This document shows, piece after piece, positions 41,532-49,392 of a stretch of 64,000 bases of DNA. Source of the DNA: Kitasatospora azatica KCTC 9699 (lineage in GTDB: Bacteria > Actinomycetota > Actinomycetes > Streptomycetales > Streptomycetaceae); the NCBI RefSeq assembly GCF_000744785.1, contig NZ_JQMO01000003.1:3224001-3288000 (forward strand). The letters run 5' to 3'. Numbering within the stretch: the first letter of the stretch is position 1; the number at the start of each line of letters is the position of its first letter. A program made the translations under genes and the position numbers. Below the pieces are notes generated by a model. It had not been told where the DNA came from. It was given only the letters and a program-made list of their open reading frames with translations, and ran no database searches.

Positions 41532-42887
41532 GTGAACTCTACTTCTCCGCAGCCCATACCGGGAGGCCCGGCGCAGGGCTGGCCGCCTGTCGCCGTCCCC
41601 GGTCAGCCTGGTCACTTCCGACCGGCGGTCGGTCAGAACGACGTACTGACCGACCGGACTGACCGGGAGCCCGGTGCGTTGGCCGGTCAGATCACCGCTG
41701 ACCCGGTCAGTGCCCCGGCGGGACAGGTCAGTGACCCGGACATCTTCGGTGGGATGACCGGAAGTGGCGACCTGCCGGTCACTCCGTCATCGCAGGGAGC
41801 CGAGCTGCTCTGCGAACTCCGATCTGCCATAGCTCGCTTCGTGATCCTCCCGTCCGAGCAAGCTCTGGATGCCGTGACGCTGTGGGTTGCCGCCACCCAT
41901 CTGCAGCCCGCTTGGCAGCATGCCCCGCGTCTTGCCGTGATCGGCCCGGCCAAGCGCTGCGGGAAGTCTCGGCTGCTCGACATCGTCACCGAGACCGTCC
42001 ACGACCCGCTCATCACGGTCAACGCGTCCTCGGCGGCCATCTTTCGGTCGATCACCGACCAACCGCCGACCCTGCTTGTGGACGAGGCGGACACCATGTT
42101 CGGCACCGTCAAGGCGGCCGAGAAGAACGAGGACCTGCGTGGCCTGCTGAACGCCGGTCACCAGCGCAACCGACCTACCCTGCGGGTCGTCGGACCGGAC
42201 CACAAGGTGGTCAAGTTCCCCACCTTCGCCATGGCGGCTCTGGCCGGGATCGGGGACCTCCCGGACACGATCATGGACCGGTCCGTGGTCATCCGGATGC
42301 GCCGCCGGGCGCCGGGCGAGCGCGTCTCCTCGTACCGCTCCGACCGGGACAACCCGGGCCTGCGCGAGCTGCGCGACGGCCTCCATGCCTGGCTGGTGCC
42401 GCTGATCGACGCGGCGACCGACATGGAGCCGCCCATGCCGGTCGACGACCGTGCCGCTGACACCTGGGAGCCCTTGGTGACGGTCGCGGACCTCGCCGGA
42501 GGTGAGTGGCCGGTGCGTGCCCGCGCGGCCTGTCGTGCCATGACCGCGTTCGAGTCCGGACAGGACGAAGACGGCGGCCTGAGGACGAGGATCCTGGTCG
42601 ACATCCGCCGCGTCTTCGCCGCCGGTGGCAACCCGGACGCCCTGTCCACCGAGCACCTCCTGACCGCCCTGAAGGCCGACCATGAGGCGCCGTGGGCCGA
42701 GCACGGACCGACGGGGCTGAGCGCTCGTGGCCTGCAGCTCCTGCTCAAGGACTACGGCATCGGCTCGATGAACATCCGCTTCCCGGACGGCGTGCAGCTC
42801 AAGGGCTTCACCCGCAACGGTTTCCTCGACGCCTGGAGCCGCTACTGCCCCGAGCCCGCCGAGCCGCCGGTCACTGCCGGCAGCTGA
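41532..42887 (+). CDS. DUF3631 P-loop protein, candidate replication ATPase
   Basis: 451 residues from GTG 41532 (GAGGAG upstream). N-terminal ~80 residues are Pro/Gly-rich and encoded by a cluster of GGTCAG repeats. A P-loop ATPase follows: Walker A AVIGPAKRCGKSRLLD, Walker B PTLLVDEAD, then sensor-like MAALAGIGDLPDTIMDRSVV and RMRRRAP. The C-terminal DUF3631 helical domain ends LKGFTRNGFLDAWSRYCP. Related to the helicase halves of primase-helicases; probably unwinds the excised element. No primase domain was seen. Confidence 0.8.
   Translation: MNSTSPQPIPGGPAQGWPPVAVPGQPGHFRPAVGQNDVLTDRTDREPGALAGQITADPVSAPAGQVSDPDIFGGMTGSGDLPVTPSSQGAELLCELRSAIARFVILPSEQALDAVTLWVAATHLQPAWQHAPRLAVIGPAKRCGKSRLLDIVTETVHDPLITVNASSAAIFRSITDQPPTLLVDEADTMFGTVKAAEKNEDLRGLLNAGHQRNRPTLRVVGPDHKVVKFPTFAMAALAGIGDLPDTIMDRSVVIRMRRRAPGERVSSYRSDRDNPGLRELRDGLHAWLVPLIDAATDMEPPMPVDDRAADTWEPLVTVADLAGGEWPVRARAACRAMTAFESGQDEDGGLRTRILVDIRRVFAAGGNPDALSTEHLLTALKADHEAPWAEHGPTGLSARGLQLLLKDYGIGSMNIRFPDGVQLKGFTRNGFLDAWSRYCPEPAEPPVTAGS
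41601..41782. repeat. Cluster of GGTCAG/CTGACC hexamers (iteron-like)
   Basis: Eight exact copies in both orientations (41601, 41631, 41646, 41659, 41685, 41698, 41705, 41726) plus two GGTCAC (41610, 41777), inside the low-complexity 5' end of the DUF3631 gene. Confidence 0.5.
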
Positions 42888-42905
42888 CTCGCTGCCAGTC
42901 GTACC

Positions 42906-42939
42906 ACCCGTCCCCGCCCAGCTCAGGGCGGGGACGGGT
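42906..42939 (+). terminator. Terminator after DUF3631 gene
   Basis: 14-bp perfect stem ACCCGTCCCCGCCC / complement, loop AGCTCA. Confidence 0.8.
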
Positions 42940-43046
42940 TCGTTCTCCGCAACGGGTCCTGTCGTCCCGCGAGCGCCACCCGTACCGCTCTGACCAGGTC
43001 TGCAACGTGTGGGACGGCTGCAACGCGGTGGGTAGCGGACGAATCC

Positions 43047-43310
43047 TCAGTCGGTCTGCTCGACCGCATGGGCGACAGCGCCAACGGCGCGAAGAGCGCT
43101 GGCAGCTGTCCGCGCTGTGTCTTCGGGTTGGTCTTCGAGAACCGTCGCTGGAAGCTGGCCGATGAGGAGTTTGCCGTGCCACAGGCTGAGCCCGGTGAGC
43201 CGGCGGATCTCCTTCAGTACGTCCATGGTGCGGGTGCCGGGATCGGCCAGCACGACGCTGTACGGCACGTCGTCACAGACCAGCGTGATGTACCTGACCT
43301 CGCCGTCCAT
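43047..43310 (-). CDS. Ribosomal L7/L12 C-domain-like protein
   Basis: 87 residues. YSVVLADPGTRTMDVLKEIR then RLTGLSLWHGKLLIGQLPAT and ASALRAVGAVAHAVE align by pattern with the L7/L12 C-terminal domain (VVLxxxGxxKxxVIKxVRxxTGLxLKEAKxLVxxxP...AEALKxxLExAGA). The factor-contacting KEAK segment is replaced by WHGK. The stalk-dimer N-terminal domain is absent. Stand-alone domains of this kind recur in actinobacterial elements; function unknown. Tandem hairpins lie upstream. Confidence 0.6.
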   Translation of the reverse strand: MDGEVRYITLVCDDVPYSVVLADPGTRTMDVLKEIRRLTGLSLWHGKLLIGQLPATVLEDQPEDTARTAASALRAVGAVAHAVEQTD

Positions 43311-43376
43311 GCCTCTCCATCCGTCGGCCCTCTCAGAGCCTAGCCCCGCTACGTGGCAGGCAGAGGGGGCCGCACG

Positions 43377-43458
43377 CGGAGCAAGTTGTGGGGTAAGCGC
43401 TGCTTACCCCGAGCCCCGGCAAGCCGGAGCAAGTTGTGGGGTAAGGAGTCCTTACCCC
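43377..43458. repeat. Two tandem 34-nt hairpin units
   Basis: Each unit is CGGAGCAAGTTGT + GGGGTAAG + 5-nt loop + CTTACCCC; period 48 nt. Flank and stem are identical while the loops differ (CGCTG and GAGTC). Stems 43390-43410 and 43438-43458. A related copy lies at 44091-44119. Confidence 0.85.
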
Positions 43459-43617
43459 AGGGTCCCGCTCGGACGGCGGCGGAGCAGCCGAGCCTGGCGG
43501 GCCGAGGGCGGCCGGACGTGCGAGCGGCTCGGAGCACGCGCCACTGCCTGTAGCTCACGCCCCTCGCCCGCCACCCCGTGCACCTGTGCGCTCTCCCAGC
43601 GCCGCCTTGCCCGTCGA

Positions 43618-43623
43618 TACCGT
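43618..43623 (+). promoter_or_regulatory. -10 box of leaderless membrane-protein gene
   Basis: TACCGT, 8 nt, GTG at 43632; no Shine-Dalgarno. Confidence 0.35.
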
Positions 43624-43631
43624 ACGCCGCT

Positions 43632-44039
43632 GTGGCTAGTAAGAAGAGAACGAACGGCCTTTGGCGCTACTGGGGGCTGATTGCTTTCGTCGTTGCTATG
43701 ACCGGATGGTTGACCGCTGACTTCGGGCCCCTTGCGATCACAGCACTGTCGGCGCTGAGCCTCCTGTGGTTTCTCTTCCAAGCGCCAGTCCCGTGTGCTG
43801 CTCTGAACCGTGGCGAGGCTCAGACCTGCCGCAACAACGGCCGTGGCGTTCTTCGGGGTTGCCATATCAAGCAGCATCAGTGGCAGAAGCTGAAGGGGCT
43901 CGTCGTTCGGCGCCGATGGCGAGAGGTCTCGGCGGACCTCTTCCCCAACGCGACTACGAGCCTCGCGAGCCTGGGCGCGATCGTTGCTCTCCTGTCGTCA
44001 ATCATCGGCGTGGTGAAGTCCCTTACTGGCAAGAGCTGA
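43632..44039 (+). CDS. Small membrane protein with Cys/His motif
   Basis: 135 residues, not recognised. Two N-terminal membrane segments (RYWGLIAFVVAMTGWLTADF; LAITALSALSLLWFLFQAPV) and one near the C-terminus (SLGAIVALLSSIIGVVKSL). The loop between carries C-x9-C-x10-C-H (PCAALNRGEAQTCRNNGRG, LRGCHIKQHQW), which could bind a metal. GTG start with a leaderless -10 box. Element cargo; topology and motif suggest a sensor or membrane-targeted effector, but nothing firmer. Confidence 0.6.
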   Translation: MASKKRTNGLWRYWGLIAFVVAMTGWLTADFGPLAITALSALSLLWFLFQAPVPCAALNRGEAQTCRNNGRGVLRGCHIKQHQWQKLKGLVVRRRWREVSADLFPNATTSLASLGAIVALLSSIIGVVKSLTGKS

Positions 44040-44090
44040 TGTGTGCTGGAGACGAGTCGCACAGACCAGCCCCCACCAGCTGAGTGGGCA

Positions 44091-44119
44091 GAGCAAGTTG
44101 TCGCGTTGGATATCCCAAC
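44091..44119. repeat. Third AGCAAGTTGT-hairpin unit
   Basis: AGCAAGTTGT, then a 6-bp stem CGTTGG/CCAACG with a 5-nt loop. Same layout as 43377-43458 but different stem sequence. Lies just past the stop of the minus-strand kinase-fold gene, so it could end that operon. Confidence 0.6.
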
Positions 44120-44121
44120 GG

Positions 44122-44988
44122 CTACTCGACAAGGTTCCCCCGGCCGGAGGGCCGGGGGTTGGTGATCTCGGAGAGCCGCCTTCGCAGCGGTTTCTCCAGG
44201 TCGAGGTTGTCGCCTCGGGTGGTGGTCTGCAGGAGTTCGGTGATGACCACGAGTTCGGCGAACGTCCCCGTGGGAGTGTCGAGGATGTGCCCGAGCCGCC
44301 GCCGGATCTCGGCTGCGGTGTCGGGCATCAGGAGGCTGTAGGAGTGCAGGAGCGCGGCGTCGTAGCCGGCGGGTGCGGTGCCCCAGCCTTCCCAGTCGAG
44401 GATCGTGAGGGTCGGGCCGGTGAGATTGGCCCAGTGCAGGTCTCCGTGCGCGGTCGTCCAGGCGGGCGCCTTGGTGTCGATCGCCATGCTGAGGTACTGC
44501 GGCATGGCGCGGTCCAGGTACTCCGGACGGACCGCCACTCGGTTGCTGGGGACTGCGGCGATCGCGTCGAGGGCGGTGCTGAGCGCGTCCCACCAGGCGT
44601 CGTCCAGGTCGGGGGCCTTCCGGAGGGTTGGCTCGTGGGTGGTGATGGTGGAAATGGTGATCTTGTCGTACAGCTCTGCCAGGTAGCCGTGCTCGCCCTC
44701 GGTCCAGGTACGCCGCTCCCGCAGGCGCGGCCTGGGTACCGCAGGAGGCATGAGCCGTTCTGCCTCCTGCGGTCCTTCCCAGAGCTTTCCGCCGGCCTTG
44801 TCGGCCGGGGCGGACACCAGGCGGAGCCAGCCCTCGCCGGACGCCGTGGCAACCGGGCGGCTGAGGGTACGCCCACGCCAGCCCCATGCTTCGCGCGAGC
44901 CGATCGGCGTCGCGTCGAGCGCTGTTGCGGCTGTGGCGTGCATCCCGCGCATCCGCTCGGCGATGTCCGGCTCAGGTTCCGAGTACAT
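44122..44988 (-). CDS. APH-type phosphotransferase-fold protein
   Basis: 288 residues from ATG 44988 (GAAGGG upstream). Aminoglycoside-phosphotransferase/choline-kinase fold: catalytic loop TTAHGDLHWANLTGP (H181, D183, N188), metal loop LTILDWEGWG (D198), and a hydrophobic C-lobe. The N-lobe Lys is not obvious. Last gene of the peptide-cupin-AKR-kinase operon, overlapping the AKR stop by 17 bp. It may phosphorylate a peptide side chain or a small molecule; a resistance role is possible but the operon argues against it. Confidence 0.75.
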   Translation of the reverse strand: MYSEPEPDIAERMRGMHATAATALDATPIGSREAWGWRGRTLSRPVATASGEGWLRLVSAPADKAGGKLWEGPQEAERLMPPAVPRPRLRERRTWTEGEHGYLAELYDKITISTITTHEPTLRKAPDLDDAWWDALSTALDAIAAVPSNRVAVRPEYLDRAMPQYLSMAIDTKAPAWTTAHGDLHWANLTGPTLTILDWEGWGTAPAGYDAALLHSYSLLMPDTAAEIRRRLGHILDTPTGTFAELVVITELLQTTTRGDNLDLEKPLRRRLSEITNPRPSGRGNLVE

Positions 44989-45868
44989 CAACGACCCTTC
45001 GCAGCACGTCCGGAGACAACGGCGGCCGGCCGACGGCATCGGCGGCCTGCGTCCAGTGTTCCGGATTCCCCGTCGACAGAAGCACGCGTTTCACTCCGGT
45101 GGTCGAGGCGACGACGGCGAGGGCAGCCTGCGCGGGCGTGCTGCCGGGGCTGATCAGGTCGGTCAGCTCATGGGTCACGATGCCGGGGATCTCACCACCG
45201 TGGAGCGGGGCGGAGGCGAACACCTCCAGTCCCGCGTCCAAGGCATCGACCAGCGGTCCGTGTCCGTCAAGGGCCTGGGCGACGGTGCTGAGGTGGACGA
45301 GGGAGACGGGGAGTTGGATTGCCCGCAGGTGGTGCTGCGGGCCGCCAGCCTTGGTTGCGAGTTCGAGCAGGGCAGGCACGTCGAAGAGCCCGCTGCTGAA
45401 ACCGCGCCAGGTCGCTACGCCGTAGGAACTGATGACGCGCTCGCTGCACGCCTCCTCCAAGGCGAGGAACGCGGTGTAGAGCCGATCAGCGAACTCGTCT
45501 TCCTGGCAGTCGTGTTCCGGGTTGTGCAGGAACACCACGTCGGGGCTGCGGCCGAGCATGCGGCTGCTACGGGCGACCTGCCAGGCGATGTAGTCCGGCG
45601 TCAGGCAGTGGCCGCGCTTGGCTTGACCGGCGGACAGCGCACCAGCGCGCACGCCGATCCGCCTGGCACTGAGAGGGACGAAACCCACCTTCGTGGAGAC
45701 GCGAAGATCCGGATACGCCGCCAGGACCAGGGCCAGTGCCGCCTCCGCCCGGCCACCCTCGTAGTTGGGCGCGGTGTCCACCCAGTCGGCACCCCGGGAA
45801 GCGGCCCTCACCGCGGCCTCGGCCACATCGAGACAGCGGTAGGTGCCGAGGCCCAGCCGGGCCGTCAT
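44972..45868 (-). CDS. Aldo/keto reductase
   Basis: 298 residues, TIM barrel. Catalytic tetrad is intact: D31 (WVDTAPNYE), Y36, K60 (STKVGF), H115 (FLHNPEHD). The C-terminal NADPH loop is less typical (KRVLLSTGNPEHWTQA). ATG overlaps the cupin stop (ATGA), so it is translated with it. Probably reduces a carbonyl formed by, or needed for, the cupin reaction. Confidence 0.85.
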   Translation of the reverse strand: MTARLGLGTYRCLDVAEAAVRAASRGADWVDTAPNYEGGRAEAALALVLAAYPDLRVSTKVGFVPLSARRIGVRAGALSAGQAKRGHCLTPDYIAWQVARSSRMLGRSPDVVFLHNPEHDCQEDEFADRLYTAFLALEEACSERVISSYGVATWRGFSSGLFDVPALLELATKAGGPQHHLRAIQLPVSLVHLSTVAQALDGHGPLVDALDAGLEVFASAPLHGGEIPGIVTHELTDLISPGSTPAQAALAVVASTTGVKRVLLSTGNPEHWTQAADAVGRPPLSPDVLRRVVDVLGT

Positions 45869-47052
45869 TGTGCACCTCCGATCGCGGCGGCCTGGCCGTC
45901 GACCAGCTCGGTCACGACACCGGCCGCCTGGCCGAGAGTGATGCCTGCGGCCTGGGCGAGATCGGCCAGCCGGTGAGGTTCCCCGTCGGCGAGGAGCGCG
46001 AGCATCGGCTCGGCCTTGGCGGCAAACGCCCACTCCTCACCTCCGGCGGTAAACCGGACGGTGCCGTCGGGCATGGCCGCGAGCGCGGGCCGCGTGGTGA
46101 CCAGGCGTACCTGCAGGTCGGCATCCGGTGGGGCCGCCGTGATGTGGGGCAGCGACGGTGCGAGCCGGGCTCGCTCGGTGGCGTCGTGGGCGAAGGAGAA
46201 GCGGGCGATCAGGTCGTCGCTCTCCAGCTCGGTCGCGATGAGCTTGCCGATCGTGTCGAGGAAGGCTCGCTGCTCCTCGGTGGTCCCAAAGCGCGGGATG
46301 TCCTCTCGAACGGCCTCGTGGGCACGCAGCATCTCCGACAGCCAGGTGATCAGGTCGGCGCCCGTCGTGCTCTGCAGCCCGCACGTGACATGCAGCGAGT
46401 GCTCGCCCTCGGAGGCGGCGACGGCGTGCCACCAGCCCCGCGGCAGATAGAGCACATCGCCGGCGGTGAGGACCAGATCGGCGACGGGCTCCTCGGGCGG
46501 TGGCTCGGGCGTCTCGATGTCGCGGTGCATCGGCAACGCGCGGGTGGGGCCGTAGATGCGCCAGCGCTTCGCGCCGTCGAGCTGGATGACGACCACGTCA
46601 TGATCGTCCCAGTGGACGCCGAAGCCCTCGGTGCCGGTCCAGGAGGCGTACAGGTTGACCTGTACGCCGGTTCGCAGCCAGCGCTCCAGCTGGCCGGCCA
46701 GAGCGCCGATTCCGGCGTGGAGTTCGTCGACGGCGTCCAGGACCAGCGTGGCACCCTCGGCGAGACGCTGGTGCAACTCCGACGGCTGGAGCTGGTGCCA
46801 GACGGTGCTCCGCCGGGTGGTGATCGGCCGGGAGTAGGTGTGCGCGGGCACCTGCTCCCCGGTGGCGGCGAGGCGGAAGCGAGGGGGTTCGAACCGGTGG
46901 TGGGTCAGGATGGCGTTGAGGTCATCCCAGCTCATCAGCCCGGCGAGTGACGCGGCTTCGCCGCGTGCGACCTTGAAGCTGCGGCCGAGCGTCTGGGCGA
47001 GGAAGTCATCCCCGCCCAGACGCTCAACCACCGAGAAGTGCTCGGCGGTCAT
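45865..47052 (-). CDS. JmjC-like cupin (Fe/2-oxoglutarate oxygenase type)
   Basis: 395 residues from ATG 47052. Cupin-4/JmjC family: facial triad H147-x-D149 in GFGVHWDDHDV and H209 in LYLPRGWWHAVAAS. Strand QLDGAKRWRIYGP and a C-terminal winged-helix-like region (LLADGEPHRLADLAQAAGIT) as in ribosomal-oxygenase-type dioxygenases. Such enzymes hydroxylate protein side chains (Arg, His, Asn). Starts 13 bp after the small peptide gene, the likely substrate. An open frame continues upstream to 47121 across the peptide gene. Confidence 0.8.
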   Translation of the reverse strand: MTAEHFSVVERLGGDDFLAQTLGRSFKVARGEAASLAGLMSWDDLNAILTHHRFEPPRFRLAATGEQVPAHTYSRPITTRRSTVWHQLQPSELHQRLAEGATLVLDAVDELHAGIGALAGQLERWLRTGVQVNLYASWTGTEGFGVHWDDHDVVVIQLDGAKRWRIYGPTRALPMHRDIETPEPPPEEPVADLVLTAGDVLYLPRGWWHAVAASEGEHSLHVTCGLQSTTGADLITWLSEMLRAHEAVREDIPRFGTTEEQRAFLDTIGKLIATELESDDLIARFSFAHDATERARLAPSLPHITAAPPDADLQVRLVTTRPALAAMPDGTVRFTAGGEEWAFAAKAEPMLALLADGEPHRLADLAQAAGITLGQAAGVVTELVDGQAAAIGGAQ

Positions 47053-47065
47053 TGTGATGCAGCCG

Positions 47066-47206
47066 TCAGTCGTTGGTGTCGGTTCGGCCGGTGGAGCCGC
47101 CGTCCGACGGCTGCTCGCCACGCGAGCGGGCCGCGGCGACCTTCGTACGGGCGACCAGCAGGCCGTCGCCCTCCAGCTCGGTGGTGGTCGTCAGGTTCTC
47201 GGGCAT
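47066..47206 (-). CDS. 46-residue peptide, candidate precursor (RiPP-like)
   Basis: Begins MPENLTTTTELEGDGLLVAR, then TKVAAARSRGEQPSDGG and STGRTDTND. It is too short for ordinary gene calling. Support: AAGGAG 6 nt before ATG 47206, stop only 13 bp before the cupin ATG, and codon use like its neighbours. An acidic/hydrophobic N-terminal half and a hydrophilic tail with no Cys fit a leader-core precursor whose Arg, Lys, Asn or Asp residues could be hydroxylated. No known precursor family recognised. Confidence 0.6.
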   Translation of the reverse strand: MPENLTTTTELEGDGLLVARTKVAAARSRGEQPSDGGSTGRTDTND

Positions 47207-47269
47207 GAAGCACTCCTTCGGTTTCATGGGGCGGGCCGACTGCCCGGCCCCGTCGTGGGTGCAGATCCG

Positions 47270-47292
47270 TTGCCAGGGCCAGCCGTTGGCAA
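47270..47292. promoter_or_regulatory. Interrupted dyad upstream of the peptide gene
   Basis: TTGCCA - 11 nt - TGGCAA, 64 bp before the peptide start. Possible operator for the XRE-TPR regulator. Confidence 0.35.
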
Positions 47293-47380
47293 GGAACCTC
47301 AGGTGGTTCTGCCGCGTGGCTGTTGACCAGCGCGGCCACCTGCATCCCCCAAGCCCGTGTCGGGGCAGGAGGAAGTCTTG

Positions 47381-47875
47381 TCAGACACTGGTCGGGACGA
47401 CGTCCCGTGCTTTCGGGACCGTGGCCCTCACCAACGCGGTGAGCCGCTCGTCGCCCGAGACGGCGGCGGTGGTGCCGACCTCGAACCAGATCCGCTTGCC
47501 GGCAGGGTCCGGCTCGGCGCCCCAATTCGTCGCGAGCGCTGCCACCAGGAACAGCCCTCGCCCGTCGGTGGCGTCAAGATCGATCCCGCCGGCAGCCGGC
47601 AGTTCCTGGCCGACGTCCGTCACCTCGACGCGCAGCCGGTCACCGTCCCAGGACACGCAGACGACGCACGGGGCGTGGGTGTGGGATACGGCGTTGGTGA
47701 TCAGCTCGCTGGACAGCAACTCGACATCGCGGAGCGCGTCCTCCGCGAGCGGCAGGCCCCAATCGCGCACGGCCCGTATCACCTGCCGCCGGGCGTCCGG
47801 CACGGCCTCGGCACTGGGCAGCACGCGAAAGCCGAACGGGGCGGGGGTGATGGCTTGGCGGGTGGCGACGGACAT
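47381..47875 (-). CDS. GHKL ATPase (anti-sigma/regulatory ATP-binding protein)
   Basis: 164 residues from ATG 47875. HATPase_c fold: N box LLSSELITNAVSH, G1 box VEVTDVGQELP, G2 DATDGRGLFLVAALA. Standard solo ATPases of this type in streptomycetes pair with XRE regulators or bind sigma factors. Upstream of the peptide operon on the same strand and divergent from the XRE-TPR gene. Confidence 0.8.
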   Translation of the reverse strand: MSVATRQAITPAPFGFRVLPSAEAVPDARRQVIRAVRDWGLPLAEDALRDVELLSSELITNAVSHTHAPCVVCVSWDGDRLRVEVTDVGQELPAAGGIDLDATDGRGLFLVAALATNWGAEPDPAGKRIWFEVGTTAAVSGDERLTALVRATVPKARDVVPTSV

Positions 47876-48078
47876 GAGCGCGGACCTTTCACCGGGACGA
47901 GGTCGGCAGCGGGCCGATTCGCGCCGGGATTCACCCGGCAGGTATCTACAGAACCGCCTCCAACGCGGGTGAACCAGAGCAGAATTGAGGCGGCAACGAG
48001 GCATCCGTGCTGCAAACCCGGGCATGACCTGGCCTGTTACGACTGCAGACGAACTGACGTACCTCTGGAGGACGCGGA

Positions 48079-49392
48079 ATGGCATCCAGGAGGTCCCGGC
48101 TGATCCAGCGCAGGGAGGCGGTTGGCCACACCCAGGAATCCCTGGCTGAAGCCCTCGACGTGGACCGCACGACCGTTGGGCGGTGGGAGAGCGGCAGGGG
48201 AGCCCCGCAGCCCTGGATGCGGCCGAAGCTCGCCCGCGCCCTGGAACTCTCGGTCGACCAGTTGGCCGACCTGCTGGCAGCGCCCTCTGCAGCCGCCGAA
48301 GCAGTCCCACCGCCCAGCAGCGTCGGCGACGCCTCGTCTCCTGTGCCTGCCCTGCGCACGGACCACGGCAACGATCTCGTAGTGGCCGTGGCAGCCGACT
48401 CGGCAGAGTCCGCGCTCTTCCTTCGCTTCGCGAGCGCGTCCAATGTGGACAACACGCTGCTTGAACAGATCGACGCGGACATTGCGAGGCTGGCAGCGGA
48501 CTACGTGAGCAAGCCGGTGTCCGAGCTCTTCCACGACATCGGAACCCTCCGGCGAGGAGTGTTCGACTTACTCCGAGGCCGCCAACACCCTTACCAGACA
48601 GCCCATCTATACCTGCAGGCCGGACGCCTCTGTGGCCTGGCCACCCATGTCGCCCTCGACCTCGGCCAGTACACAGCTGCGGCTACGCATTCGCGAACGG
48701 CCTGGCGCTGCGCGGAGTCAGCCGGCCACAACGGTCTCCGGGCCTGGATCCGATCAGTCCAGTCTCTGATCGCCTACTGGCAGCAGGACCACCGCCAGGC
48801 TGCCGAACTGGCCAGAGCGGGACTGCCGTACGCGGACAGCGGGACGATCGCAGTCCGCCTGCTCAGCCTCGAAGCACGGGCCACTGCCGCGCTCGGCGAC
48901 AGCGCGAGCGCGCTACGGGCCGTAGAAGCTGCCGCGGCGGCGCGGAGCGCCGTAGCCGCCGTGGATCTTCCCGGCGTATTCACGTTTCCGGAGGCCAAGC
49001 AGTGGACCTACGCCGGCACCGCTCTCCTTACCCTGGGCAGCCAACGTCACGTGAACCGCGCCATTGAGGCGTCCTCCCGGGCCATCAGCCTGTACGAGTC
49101 CGCACCGCAGCAGGAACAGTCCTCCGGCGACCTGTTGGCCGCCCGCCTTGACCTCGCCAACGCCCACCTCGCCCACGGTGACCTCGACGGCGTGCAGGAG
49201 AAGCTCTCGGTGGTGCTGGACGCCGCACCGGACCGGCGAACAGCGAGCATCTCCAGCCGCCTTCGGGCGCTGAGCACTCGTCTCGCCTTGCCCGCCTACG
49301 CAGGCTCCCCAATCGTCCTGAGTCTCCGTGAGAATGTCAGAGAAGCCTGCTCTCGACCCGCACTCACGAATCCCCCGGAGCTGCCACAGTGA
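48079..49392 (+). CDS. XRE regulator with TPR-like effector domain
   Basis: 437 residues. HTH in LIQRREAVGHTQESLAEALD then VDRTTVGRWESGRGAPQPWM. From ~150 on it is helical with TPR-like repeats (GQYTAAATHSRTAWRCAESA, RQAAELARAGLPYADSG, GDLDGVQEKLSVVLDAAPD). This class senses peptides or small signals. The stop overlaps the methyltransferase start (GTGA). Divergent from the ATPase-peptide operon and its likely controller. Confidence 0.85.
   Translation: MASRRSRLIQRREAVGHTQESLAEALDVDRTTVGRWESGRGAPQPWMRPKLARALELSVDQLADLLAAPSAAAEAVPPPSSVGDASSPVPALRTDHGNDLVVAVAADSAESALFLRFASASNVDNTLLEQIDADIARLAADYVSKPVSELFHDIGTLRRGVFDLLRGRQHPYQTAHLYLQAGRLCGLATHVALDLGQYTAAATHSRTAWRCAESAGHNGLRAWIRSVQSLIAYWQQDHRQAAELARAGLPYADSGTIAVRLLSLEARATAALGDSASALRAVEAAAAARSAVAAVDLPGVFTFPEAKQWTYAGTALLTLGSQRHVNRAIEASSRAISLYESAPQQEQSSGDLLAARLDLANAHLAHGDLDGVQEKLSVVLDAAPDRRTASISSRLRALSTRLALPAYAGSPIVLSLRENVREACSRPALTNPPELPQ

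Larger units (their letters stand above)
43311..43631. other. Intergenic region with tandem hairpins
   Basis: 321 bp between divergent genes, no supported ORF; contains the repeat pair at 43377-43458. Confidence 0.6.

Noticed and set aside
43377..43458. Possible CRISPR array
   Set aside because: Only two units, palindromic stems and a 14-nt spacer; no cas genes.
44122..44988. Aminoglycoside resistance gene
   Set aside because: The fold is APH-like, but operon coupling to peptide, cupin and AKR genes and the missing N-lobe Lys make drug resistance a poor first guess.
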